A DNA stretch of 64,000 bases from an uncultured Alphaproteobacteria bacterium (GTDB lineage: Bacteria > Pseudomonadota > Alphaproteobacteria > RF32 > CAG-239), in contig CAJUKS010000002.1 of the NCBI GenBank assembly GCA_910587405.1, positions 17,545 to 81,544 of the forward strand, written 5' to 3'. The translations under genes and the position numbers were made by a program. The notes beneath the pieces are model-generated. The model was not told the origin of the DNA, ran no database searches, and saw nothing but the letters and a program-made list of their open reading frames with translations. Positions 36,404 through 44,085 of this stretch are shown here, in pieces. Numbering within the stretch: the first letter of the stretch is position 1; each line of letters starts with the position of its first letter.

Positions 36404-36952
36404 ATGCGGCAAAGAATCAACAACCGACCGATTGCCCTGCTGATTGCCGTTTTGGTTTTGCTGAGCGGAATTATGGTATGGCATTATGTCACCCCAAACA
36501 AAAAAGTGGAACAGGCAGCGCTTCAGGTTGCCGAAACGGCGGCGCTGGTTCGCCGCCACTACGCCAGCAAGATTGACTACTGGGGGTTGAGCACACAATC
36601 GGCGGTTGATAACAATATATTAACCAATCTGCCTTATCATAAAGGCAGACTTACAAATGCTCTCGGCAAGCCGGTTTTAATCGGCAGCGGCGAAAACGGA
36701 GAGACCGTGATGCCGGGAGAACGCAGTTTCGATGTCGTTTACGGCGATTTAAGCATGGGGGAATGCGTTGCCCTGGCCGCCTACCGCTTTGAACGGCCCG
36801 AAGAGTTAGGACTCTTGCAAATCACTGTCGTCAGCGGTGACAACCGTCAAACGTTCAGCTGGGGGGAAGAGAACTACAAATTGCCGGTTGCCCGGCAGGA
36901 GGCACAGAAAATCTGCCGCAAAGGTTCTAAAGTTCTGTGGACAATAGAATAA
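36404..36952 (+). CDS. Pilin-like protein with uncleaved N-terminus
   Basis: A 182-residue protein with a hydrophobic N-terminal helix (RPIALLIAVLVLLSGIMVWH), but no Gly and no Glu at +5, so there is no prepilin-peptidase site. The C-terminal half follows the pattern of the two prepilins downstream: a helix with KIDYWGLSTQSAV, then MGECVALAAY, LGLLQITVVSG and a final ICRKGSKVLWTIE. The prepilins have xxxCVALATADWGSG / TCAQLASTDWGG and end in C...VEWKYY / C...IAWFYD. It is therefore a pilin-fold protein that probably stays in the inner membrane. The start was fixed by one-base spacing from the pilR stop. Confidence 0.65.
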   Translation: MRQRINNRPIALLIAVLVLLSGIMVWHYVTPNKKVEQAALQVAETAALVRRHYASKIDYWGLSTQSAVDNNILTNLPYHKGRLTNALGKPVLIGSGENGETVMPGERSFDVVYGDLSMGECVALAAYRFERPEELGLLQITVVSGDNRQTFSWGEENYKLPVARQEAQKICRKGSKVLWTIE

Positions 36953-37055
36953 TTTTGTAGCGGAAAGGAATGCGCTGAGATAAAAATAACTTGTATTATA
37001 GCAATTTTTAAGCTATTATAATTACTTGAAATACGATTTTTTTTGGGAGAAAAAA

Positions 37056-37625
37056 ATGAAGACTTTATATAAGAATGAGCAAAGCGGTCGTTCCATGGTG
37101 GAAATGCTCGGCGTTTTGGCAATTATCGGCGTGCTGTCGGTCGGCGGTATCGCAGGTTATTCCAAAGCGATGGCAAAATTCAAACTGACAAAAGCGATGG
37201 ATCAGGTATCGACAACCGTTACCAACATCCGTACCCTCTATTCCGGTCAGCCGAACTATGACGGCTTGAACACAACGGTTGCCATTCAGATGGGTGCTAT
37301 CGGCACCGAAATGTTGAACGGCGTTGCTCCGGCCAGTGCTACAGTAGCTTATAACGCTTTCAACGGCGCTGTAACCATTGCTAACGCTGACTCCGGCAGA
37401 ACTTTCACCGTTAAGTTTGATGGTCTGGGCAAGGAAGCCTGCGTTGCTTTGGCAACTGCCGACTGGGGTTCCGGTTCCGGTTCCGGTTTGGTCTCGGTTA
37501 CCACCGGTCCGACCAAAAAAGAAGGTACGACAGCTGGCGCTACTCTGCCTTTGAAATTGGCTGATGCCGCTGCCGGTTGCAGTGACAACGCTGATAAAAA
37601 CTCGGTTGAGTGGAAATACTACTAA
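37056..37625 (+). CDS. pilS: Type IVb major prepilin (PilS-like)
   Basis: A 189-residue prepilin with a short basic leader and cleavage site QSG|RSMVEMLGVLAIIGVLSV: Gly at -1, Glu at +5, and the unusual Arg at +1 instead of Phe or Met. The hydrophobic helix and spine are followed by a pilin head with two Cys (about 135 and 178) likely forming the usual C-terminal disulfide loop; the end is VEWKYY. ATG at 37056 has GGGAGA 5 bp upstream. A terminator follows. It has its own AT-rich leader region, so it may be expressed more strongly than the apparatus genes. The prepilin peptidase needed is not in the window. Confidence 0.88.
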   Translation: MKTLYKNEQSGRSMVEMLGVLAIIGVLSVGGIAGYSKAMAKFKLTKAMDQVSTTVTNIRTLYSGQPNYDGLNTTVAIQMGAIGTEMLNGVAPASATVAYNAFNGAVTIANADSGRTFTVKFDGLGKEACVALATADWGSGSGSGLVSVTTGPTKKEGTTAGATLPLKLADAAAGCSDNADKNSVEWKYY

Positions 37626-37644
37626 TTTCACCAAGTTGAAATTC

Positions 37645-37673
37645 AAAAAGAGGAACTTCGGTTCCTCTTTTTT
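37645..37673. terminator. Terminator after the first prepilin gene
   Basis: AAAAAGAGGAAC, loop TTCG, GTTCCTCTTTTTT. It would work on either strand. Confidence 0.88.
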
Positions 37674-38302
37674 ATGATTCGAACGTAACAGGACTTGCGT
37701 AACAAGTAGATGCAGACATTCTGAACCAGCCGTAAGGCTTGTGACGTTTTTGGGCTAGACGAGCGAAATTCGGAACGATTAAGACCGCTTGCGTAAGTCT
37801 GCGGAAGTTTATCTCGTACCCCCGACTGAGCCCGGGAGTATTTTTTGCCTTGTTTCCCCCGCAAAGTCGAGAGTACTTTTTTGGGTTTCGGCAGCGTATG
37901 CAACCACCGCATTCTGCATCAGTTTTATAAAAACAGTTTTCAATATCCGTATTTGTTTTGTACCGCTTCTCAAGCGGCAGATTAAGCGACAACCTGCGAC
38001 AGAGCTCACTCCCAAATTCTGTCAACCACATCGTAACGAATCGGAAATTTTACCCCACTCAACGTGTGATTGAAATCATCTTCCTCAAATGACACACTAT
38101 TTTAAAACCAGCATCGCCGTTAAGGCCCAAAAAATGACCGCCCAGGCACCGAATTTTTGCAACAAAAAAAAAAAAACAAATGCAATTCAATTGATTAGGG
38201 ATGAAATAACGCCTAAAGAATTAAATAAAAAGACTTGTATTTTCCTCCGGAGTGAAATAGTATATAAAGATATGAAAAATTAAATGTTTTGGAGACTAAA
38301 AC
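37674..38302. other. Gene-free spacer between two prepilin genes
   Basis: Short overlapping open frames exist on both strands, but none has a ribosome site, family features or normal amino-acid makeup (Arg/Cys/Ser-rich). A small hairpin CCGCTT/AAGCGG lies at 37963-37977. There is a run of 13 A at 38164-38176, about 127 bp before the next start. The left 400 bp has a higher GC content than typical spacers here, so it may be a dispersed repeat or decayed gene. Confidence 0.4.
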
Positions 38303-38887
38303 TTGAGACACGCTCTTCTTTGCCAACAAGGACGCTCGATGATCGAAATTTTAGGCGTATTGGCAATTATCGGTGTTTTGTCGATCGGTGGGATTGCTGG
38401 TTATACCAAAGCAATGGAAAAAATAAATACCGATAAGTTAGTGGTTGATATCAGCACCACTGCGCATAATATAAAAGATATGTATGCCGACCAGAAGTCG
38501 TATGAAGATTTGGATAAAAACGTCGTTGAACTCAATCTGGCCACCGGCGTCCGCAGAGACGAAACCGGGAAAAAACTTTTTCATGTCATGAACGGCGAAG
38601 TCACAATCAAATCAATTGCCCGCAATAAAGGTTTTGTAATGGTTTATAACGGATTGACCGAAAAAACCTGTGCTCAGCTCGCTTCAACCGACTGGGGCGG
38701 CAGCGCCAACGGTTTGCAATATATGGTTATCAGTCCGACCGGCATCGTTCCGCCGCGGGGTTTTCCTTCCAACCTTGACAACGGCGAATATGCCGCGGTC
38801 GATCTGCCGCTGTCGCCGGCCGAAGCCGCGTCTCACTGCAGATGTGACAAACTGTTCAAATGCGGCATTGCCTGGTTTTACGACTGA
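38303..38887 (+). CDS. Second type IVb prepilin
   Basis: A 194-residue prepilin with leader RHALLCQQG and cleavage site G|RSMIEILGVLAIIGVLSI (Glu at +5, Arg at +1), as in the first prepilin. The head domain has the same TCAQLASTDWGGSANGLQYM block and a Cys-rich end (CRCDKLFKC). The start is TTG, chosen because TTTTGGAG lies about 9 bp upstream and it gives a leader of the right length; no ATG precedes the motif. It is separated from the operon by a terminator and 630 bp, so it is probably expressed independently, as a minor or alternative pilin. Confidence 0.85.
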   Translation: MRHALLCQQGRSMIEILGVLAIIGVLSIGGIAGYTKAMEKINTDKLVVDISTTAHNIKDMYADQKSYEDLDKNVVELNLATGVRRDETGKKLFHVMNGEVTIKSIARNKGFVMVYNGLTEKTCAQLASTDWGGSANGLQYMVISPTGIVPPRGFPSNLDNGEYAAVDLPLSPAEAASHCRCDKLFKCGIAWFYD

Positions 38888-38902
38888 CAATCCTTTCCCC
38901 AA

Positions 38903-38930
38903 CAAAAAAACCGACGCCGCTCCCGGCGGC
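38903..38930 (-). terminator. Terminator after the DUF1349 gene
   Basis: Minus strand: GCCGC, loop CGGGA, GCGGC, a short gap and seven T. Confidence 0.6.
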
Positions 38931-38957
38931 AATCAAAGCGGCCGGGATGAGGCGCTT

Positions 38958-39530
38958 TTACAAAGCATCGTTTTCAATTGAAGACAACAGAGCCGTATAA
39001 TCCTGCTCGGAAGGGCTGCAAATATATACGCCGGCGGCAACTTCGTCGCTTTCGCGGCCGAGACGAAAACGCCGCACCGCCGCAAAAACAATCCCGTTAA
39101 CCGAATAAGACAACTCATAAACCCCGTCGGCACTTTTGCGCACGCGGAACCAGACGTCCGCCGGCGTCCCTTCAAGCGGAACCAGAGCCATATCCGAATT
39201 GCCGTTAACCGTTACCACGGTACCGATATTTTGCGGTTGACGGTTGCGTGACATCACTGCAATTTTGAACCAGTTTTCCTCATCAAGCCGTCCCATCAAA
39301 CCGCATTGGGCAAAACCGCCGGGATTGTCAAACCGCCAGGAGGCCGTCATCATAAACGCGCCGCGACGGCCGCCATAGAAAAAATGGCCGTTGTCTTTAT
39401 GATAAGCACGTACGCTATCCTGCCAAAAATCGGTATGCGGAGACGCAGTAATTTTTACCCCGCGGTCACTGAAAGAAACTTCCCGGGGCTCGTTGTACCA
39501 TTCAAAATCACGCAGCGCTTCCAGCAGCAT
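38958..39530 (-). CDS. DUF1349-family protein
   Basis: A 190-residue soluble protein of the DUF1349 (concanavalin-like beta-sandwich) family. Recognised text includes FEWYNEPREVSFSDRGVKI, TDFWQDSVRAY, FDNPGGFAQCGLMGRLDEEN, WFKIAVMSRNR and WFRVRKSADGVYELSYSVNG. Members are sometimes annotated as 'regulation of enolase protein 1' homologues, but a biochemical role is not established. There is no signal peptide. The start overlaps the stop of the J-protein gene (TAATG), so it is translated with it. Confidence 0.8.
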   Translation of the reverse strand: MLLEALRDFEWYNEPREVSFSDRGVKITASPHTDFWQDSVRAYHKDNGHFFYGGRRGAFMMTASWRFDNPGGFAQCGLMGRLDEENWFKIAVMSRNRQPQNIGTVVTVNGNSDMALVPLEGTPADVWFRVRKSADGVYELSYSVNGIVFAAVRRFRLGRESDEVAAGVYICSPSEQDYTALLSSIENDAL

Positions 39531-40465
39531 TAAAAAGTCCTTATGTTTTCGTCCGGCATCGTTTGCAGCACTTTTTCCAACTCAGCGTTTTTGATCCGCG
39601 GCGCCACAATCTTCAGGGTGATGATCTGATCGCCCTGACCGTTGCGGTTTTTAACGCCTTTGCCTTTCAGGCGCAGTTTGTCGCCGCTGCCGGCATAAGC
39701 GGGAACTTTTACCGCCACCTGGCCGTCAATCGTCGGCACGGTAATTTTGGCGCCCAAAACCGCCTCTTTTACCGTAATCGGCAGTTCCATTGTAATATTC
39801 TGCCCTTCCATGCCGAAATAAGGATGTTTATCAACATTCAGCGTAATCAGGACGTCGCCGTTTTCGCCGCCGTAATGTCCCGGATTTCCCAGTCCTTTCA
39901 GACGCAGCGTCTGGCCGTCAACGGTTCCCGAGGGAATTTTAACATTGATATTGCGGCCGCCGAGCGCAATTTGCCGTTCGCCGCCGCGTACCGCGGTCAG
40001 AAAATCGATCCGCATCGTATAGGACACGTCTTCGCCCTTGCGGGAACGGCGCGAAGCACCCGAAAACCCGTGCCGGCCGCCCTGACCGCCGTTGAAGGCT
40101 GAAAAAATATCGTCGCCGAAAATGGAAGAGAAATCAAAGTTGGCATTTTGATCGCCCGAAGACGAATAAAAACCGCCCTGACCAAACGGATTGCCGCCGC
40201 CGGAATAAGTATTGCCGTACCCGGCACCGAAGCCGGTGGGCTTGCCGTCGGCGTCAATCTCATTATTGTCATATTTCTTGCGTTTGTCTTCGTCACCCAA
40301 AATATCGTAAGCCGCCGAAATTTCCTTAAACTTTTCGGCAGCGGACGGATTGTCTTTGTTGACGTCGGGATGATATTTGCGGGCCAGCTTATGGTACGCC
40401 GACTTAATCTCGGCCTTGGTCGCCGTTTTGGACACGCCTAAAATGTTGTATAAATCTTTTGCCAT
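39530..40465 (-). CDS. cbpA: CbpA/DnaJ-type co-chaperone
   Basis: A 311-residue J-domain protein. J domain at 1-70 with the HPD motif (about 32-34), Gly/Phe-rich linker (about 75-130), then two DnaJ C-terminal substrate domains (about 140-300) with AVLGAKITVPTIDGQVAVKV. There is no CxxCxGxG zinc domain, so it is the CbpA (class II) type, not DnaJ itself. It stimulates DnaK and binds unfolded protein. It is translationally coupled to the DUF1349 gene that follows. Confidence 0.88.
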   Translation of the reverse strand: MAKDLYNILGVSKTATKAEIKSAYHKLARKYHPDVNKDNPSAAEKFKEISAAYDILGDEDKRKKYDNNEIDADGKPTGFGAGYGNTYSGGGNPFGQGGFYSSSGDQNANFDFSSIFGDDIFSAFNGGQGGRHGFSGASRRSRKGEDVSYTMRIDFLTAVRGGERQIALGGRNINVKIPSGTVDGQTLRLKGLGNPGHYGGENGDVLITLNVDKHPYFGMEGQNITMELPITVKEAVLGAKITVPTIDGQVAVKVPAYAGSGDKLRLKGKGVKNRNGQGDQIITLKIVAPRIKNAELEKVLQTMPDENIRTF

Positions 40466-40531
40466 TTAACTTTTTGCCTGATCTTTTTAAAACCCTGTCA
40501 TACTTGGTATTTATATAGGATTTTTAAAAGT

Positions 40532-41014
40532 CTATTGCAAGCGCAGACAGTCAAAAGTCGCCCGACGGGCATAATTTTTATACAGGATGACGCTCCGCAA
40601 AACCGCGGTACGGTTGCCGTGTTCTTCACAATAACGCGAAGCCAGCGGTGCCAGTTCGTCAACCCGGACGTCTTTATACTCATAGGTTACATAATTGTCC
40701 GAACGGGCTTTGATCACCACATTGTCAAGAAAACGGTCATAAGCCGAATCGTAAGCCAGCTTTTCGACCGGTTGATCCGGATTCATGACTTCAACTTCTT
40801 CCCGAACCTGCTTGGGTTCGGCCGCCGGTTTTCCGGTCGTTACAGCCGGCTGACCGGTTGCGGCGGGAGCGGCGGTTGCGACAACTTCGCCGCCGGTGGT
40901 TTCAACCGCCGTTTCTTCAACGGCAATAACGCTTTCGTCATAATAAACTTCGTTGTGATGGCAGGCGCTCAGCAAAACCGCCGCGCTCAACACCGCATAT
41001 TTAAACTTTTTCAT
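40532..41014 (-). CDS. Lipoprotein of unknown function
   Basis: A 160-residue lipoprotein precursor; lipobox LSAC (FKYAVLSAAVLLSACHHNEVYYD). A Thr/Ala/Pro-rich linker (about 35-75) is followed by a domain of about 85 residues with YDSAYDRFLDNVVIKARSDN and two Cys (CEEHG and CLRLQ). ATG at 41014 was chosen so that the lipobox sits at residue 18; the frame extends to 41074. No family was recognised. It may be co-transcribed with the small exported protein upstream (63 bp). Confidence 0.65.
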   Translation of the reverse strand: MKKFKYAVLSAAVLLSACHHNEVYYDESVIAVEETAVETTGGEVVATAAPAATGQPAVTTGKPAAEPKQVREEVEVMNPDQPVEKLAYDSAYDRFLDNVVIKARSDNYVTYEYKDVRVDELAPLASRYCEEHGNRTAVLRSVILYKNYARRATFDCLRLQ

Positions 41015-41077
41015 CAAATTCCCCCGTCTCGAGTTAATATTCCGGCAAAAAGATATCACCGCTTGGTTAAACAAAGC

Positions 41078-41383
41078 TTAATCCAAAAGATTATACAGGT
41101 CTTTCCCGGCCTGTTCAAGAATTTGCAAAACCCGGCGGTTGGTGGTATTTTTGCTGCGTTCGTTACTCAGCTTGTCCAGCATTTTCTGCACTTTTTCGTT
41201 AAAGCGCCGATCTTCGCGCAAGCGTTCGATATTGCGGATATTTTCATCGTCGTCAATTTTATAATTGACCACCGCCCGCAGCACCGCTATGTACTGCGCA
41301 TCGCGGGTTGCCGCCATTTGCGCCTGTGCGGCCGTCGAACAGCCCAACATCAAAACCGCCAAAAACAATGCAAGTTTCTTCAT
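41078..41383 (-). CDS. Small exported helical protein, unknown
   Basis: A 101-residue protein with a signal peptide (LALFLAVLMLGCSTAAQA); the Cys in LMLGC could also serve as a lipobox. The mature part is helical and charged (NIRNIERLREDRRFNEKVQK). A strong AGGAGG ribosome site precedes the ATG. No family was recognised. Confidence 0.65.
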   Translation of the reverse strand: MKKLALFLAVLMLGCSTAAQAQMAATRDAQYIAVLRAVVNYKIDDDENIRNIERLREDRRFNEKVQKMLDKLSNERSKNTTNRRVLQILEQAGKDLYNLLD

Positions 41384-41414
41384 TGCCGCCTCCTGTCTTT
41401 TCTCAAAAAAAACA

Positions 41415-41442
41415 TTGTGTTAATCAATACAAATAATATAAT
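41415..41442 (+). promoter_or_regulatory. Promoter of the ELM1-like gene
   Basis: TTGTGT, 16-bp spacer, TATAAT (41437-41442), about 44 bp before the ATG. Confidence 0.5.
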
Positions 41443-41486
41443 GGGAAACGAATCGTTTTACTATAAAAATATTAGAGTTATCAAAC

Positions 41487-42467
41487 ATGAAAAAAACAAT
41501 TTGGGCACTTATGGACGACCGGGCCGGCAGCGTCGGACAGGCCAGAGGAATTTTGCCGGCAATTGCCGACGAGTTTGAAGTTATCGAAAAGAAAATCGTT
41601 TATAACCGGTTGGCGGCTCTTCCGAACTGCATTCGGCGCAAAACCCTGATCGGCATCGACCGCAAGCAAAGCGCGCCGATCAAAGGCGAACCTTTTCCCG
41701 ACGCCGTTTTGTCAATCAGTCGCCGTACCGCGCCGATCGCCTTATGGTTGAAAAAAGCGTCAAAAGGAAAAACCAAAATCATTCAACTGATGTTTCCCGG
41801 CAAATTCGGCGCCTCGGAAATGGATCTGATCGTTATTCCGGAACACGACCGCGGCAAAGCCGAAGGTGAAAATCTGCTTTACATTACCGGATGCGCGCAT
41901 CGTATTTCGCCCCGGGCCCTTGAAGAAGCCCGCCAAAAATGGACTCCGGCCTTTGCCTCGCTGCCCAAACCCCTGACGGCCATACTGGTCGGCGGCGCCA
42001 TCAAAAACAAGCCGTTTACCGATAAAAACGCCGAAATGCTGGCCGATGCCATTTTGAAAGTTCACAATCAGGTCAGCGGTTCGATCCTGATTACGTCGTC
42101 GCGCCGGACCGGAAAATCCGCCGAAGACATCATCATGAAAAAACTTGCCCACATCCCGGCTTACACTTACCTGTGGGGCGAAAAGAAAGAAAACCCGATT
42201 ATGGGCTTTTACGCTTGCGCCGACCGCATCATCGTCACCGGAGATTCGGTTTCGATGGCTTGCGAATCGTGCGGGTCCGGCAAACCGGTGATGGTTTTCA
42301 GCGGCAAAAACTGGCTGACTCCCAAACACCAGCGGTTTGTCCAATCGCTGTTTGACGGCGGTTATGCCGTGGACATCAACGCTTATAACGTCGAAAACAC
42401 CGCCGCCATGGAGCGTCTGGATCCGGCAGCCGAAATTGCCGAACGGATCAAAGCCCTGTTTAAATAA
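41487..42467 (+). CDS. ELM1-family protein (DUF1022)
   Basis: A 326-residue protein of the 'mitochondrial fission ELM1' family common in Alphaproteobacteria, a GT-B-like fold. Typical features: the start IWALMDDRAGSVGQARGIL, LMFPGKFGASEMDLIVIPEHD, LTAILVGGAIKNKPF, SILITSSRRTG, and ADRIIVTGDSVSMACESCGSGKPVMVF near the end. The bacterial role is unknown; a glycosyltransferase-like function is possible from the fold. It has its own promoter and terminator, so it is a single-gene unit. Confidence 0.85.
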   Translation: MKKTIWALMDDRAGSVGQARGILPAIADEFEVIEKKIVYNRLAALPNCIRRKTLIGIDRKQSAPIKGEPFPDAVLSISRRTAPIALWLKKASKGKTKIIQLMFPGKFGASEMDLIVIPEHDRGKAEGENLLYITGCAHRISPRALEEARQKWTPAFASLPKPLTAILVGGAIKNKPFTDKNAEMLADAILKVHNQVSGSILITSSRRTGKSAEDIIMKKLAHIPAYTYLWGEKKENPIMGFYACADRIIVTGDSVSMACESCGSGKPVMVFSGKNWLTPKHQRFVQSLFDGGYAVDINAYNVENTAAMERLDPAAEIAERIKALFK

Positions 42468-42500
42468 ACAACAGCGGCAAAGCGCTTAAAAGCAAACGAA

Positions 42501-42529
42501 AGGGCTGTCAGTACAGCCCTTCTTTTTTG
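42501..42529 (+). terminator. Terminator overlapping the 3' end of rquA
   Basis: AGGGCTGT, loop CAGT, ACAGCCCT, then TTCTTTTTT. It serves the plus-strand ELM1-like gene. The hairpin contains the last codons and stop of the convergent rquA-like gene. Confidence 0.75.
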
Positions 42530-43230
42530 GTAGCCACCACTTTTTGGTACATACGGCCGAAAAATGTGGTCTTGCGCCAAAAATATTCCGACGGATTGCG
42601 GGCATAATTTTTAATTTCGTTATTCCACAGTTTTTCGGCAAACGGCTGGTACAAGCGGTTAAAAATCTTGACGATATAACGCAGCGGATGCCAGATCAGC
42701 GAATTGTTGTAATCTATAAAGACGACCTTGCCGCTCGGTTTGACCGCGCTGAGCGCATTATTGACGATCTGGGCTCGGGTTGCCGACGGCACCTCATGAA
42801 GCAGCATGTAGCAGATAATGACGTCGTATTGCCGCTTGAGCGGTTCCGAAGCATCCTGATTGACAAAGCGCATAAAAGGATAAAGATAACAATATTTATT
42901 ACGCTGGTGGCGCAACTGGGTCATGCTGACGTCAATCAAATCATAATGTCCGTAAATACCGACTTTCGACGCCGCGACGCCGGTTTGATCGCCGAAAGTG
43001 GCACCCATTTGCAAAACATCGGCCGAAACCGGAATTTCCGCCGCGCAAGAACGCAGCATTTTGGAACTGAAGCCGAAAGTCAGAATATTCAGCAGCCGCT
43101 GGTTATCCAGCCAGCCGGTGAGGCGCGGACTTTCGTACAGCCAACTGTAAAACTCCTTTTGATAAAGCGGAATTTTGGCTTTGGCCGCCGCGCGGCGCGC
43201 CGGCGGAATGACACTGCTCTTTCTTTTCAT
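42508..43230 (-). CDS. rquA: RquA-like rhodoquinone biosynthesis enzyme
   Basis: A 240-residue protein that reads like RquA, the enzyme that converts ubiquinone to rhodoquinone, the low-potential quinone used for fumarate reduction without oxygen. It has the class I methyltransferase-like fold with the altered cofactor loop typical of RquA (LQMGATFGDQT in place of the canonical glycine-rich E/DxGxGxG), the YDVIICYMLLHEVPSATR block, and KVVFIDYNNSLIWHPLRYIV followed by QPFAEKLWNNEI and TTFFGRMYQKVV. The start at 43230 was chosen because its ATG overlaps the rsmE stop (ATGA). Alternative: a general UbiE-like methyltransferase; the LLHEVP and DY-x-HPLR blocks favour RquA. Confidence 0.7.
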   Translation of the reverse strand: MKRKSSVIPPARRAAAKAKIPLYQKEFYSWLYESPRLTGWLDNQRLLNILTFGFSSKMLRSCAAEIPVSADVLQMGATFGDQTGVAASKVGIYGHYDLIDVSMTQLRHQRNKYCYLYPFMRFVNQDASEPLKRQYDVIICYMLLHEVPSATRAQIVNNALSAVKPSGKVVFIDYNNSLIWHPLRYIVKIFNRLYQPFAEKLWNNEIKNYARNPSEYFWRKTTFFGRMYQKVVATKKEGLY

Positions 43231-43970
43231 TTTTCTTCTCCATCCCAATGACCGCCGACGGCCTGCCACAAACTGAGTGACGCCGCAACCGCGGTTTCTG
43301 CCCGCAAAATCAGCGGTCCGAGACTGACAGCGACCGCAAACGGCTTCGAGCGCAGATCTGCAAGTTCTTCATCGGAAAAGCCGCCTTCCGGACCGACCAA
43401 AACCGCCGATGCGCCGCGATAAGCCGCAAAGGCTTGCCGCGCCGGCGCCCCGCGGCCGCTCTCGTCCATAAAAAACAACCGCCGGTCAGGTTCCCAACCC
43501 GACAGAAGAGTTTCCAGCCGGACCGCTTCACCGATTTGCGGAACGTCAAGGCGCCGCGACTGCTCTGCCGCTTCGGCGGCCTGAGCCGCAAAACGCTCGG
43601 TGCGAACCCGGTCGGTAATGGTATGACGGGTAATAACCGGAATTATTTTTTTAACCCCCAACTCGGTCGCCTTTTCGATAATGTAATCGGTGCGATCCTT
43701 TTTAACCGGCGCAAACAAAAGCCAGATGTCTTCACCGGCCGCAAACGGCCGCGTTTGCCGGCAGACTTCGGCTTGAACGTTTTTTTTGCCCACAGCGGTC
43801 AAAACAGCGACAAATTCGCCGTCGCGGCCGTTAAACAACAAAACTTCGTCATTGACGGTCAGACGCATCACCGAAGCCAGATAACGGCTCTGTTCTTCGG
43901 CAAACGTCACCGCCTGCCCCTCAGTCAGCGGCAGGTCGACAAACAAACGGATTCTGGCGGTTTTTGACAA
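43227..43970 (-). CDS. rsmE: 16S rRNA m3U1498 methyltransferase
   Basis: A 247-residue SPOUT methyltransferase that methylates U1498 of 16S rRNA. A PUA-like N-domain (1-70) is followed by the knotted SPOUT domain with VKKDRTDYIIEKATELGVKK, AAEAAEQSRRLDVP, AVLVGPEGGFSDEEL and LGPLILRAETAVAASL. The usual ILR(x)ETA cofactor loop is present. The start is TTG with GGGGA upstream. It is coupled to rquA by a 4-bp overlap. Confidence 0.93.
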   Translation of the reverse strand: MSKTARIRLFVDLPLTEGQAVTFAEEQSRYLASVMRLTVNDEVLLFNGRDGEFVAVLTAVGKKNVQAEVCRQTRPFAAGEDIWLLFAPVKKDRTDYIIEKATELGVKKIIPVITRHTITDRVRTERFAAQAAEAAEQSRRLDVPQIGEAVRLETLLSGWEPDRRLFFMDESGRGAPARQAFAAYRGASAVLVGPEGGFSDEELADLRSKPFAVAVSLGPLILRAETAVAASLSLWQAVGGHWDGEEK

Positions 43971-44019
43971 GATCGTTTCCCCGGTTAAAATAAAATTCTG
44001 TATAACCCGTTCCCAAGGC

Positions 44020-44048
44020 TTGAGTTTATGGTTTAACCCGAATATACA
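44020..44048 (+). promoter_or_regulatory. Promoter of cmk
   Basis: TTGAGT, 17-bp spacer, TATACA (44043-44048), about 38 bp before the cmk ATG. Confidence 0.5.
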
Positions 44049-44085
44049 ATGATGTTAGTTAAGTTTTCGTTACAGGCATAAAAAT

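Noticed and set aside
37672..38031. Minus-strand open frame of 119 codons between the prepilin genes
   Set aside because: No ribosome site; Arg/Cys/Ser-rich; overlaps other frames of equal quality. Kept only as a possible decayed repeat.
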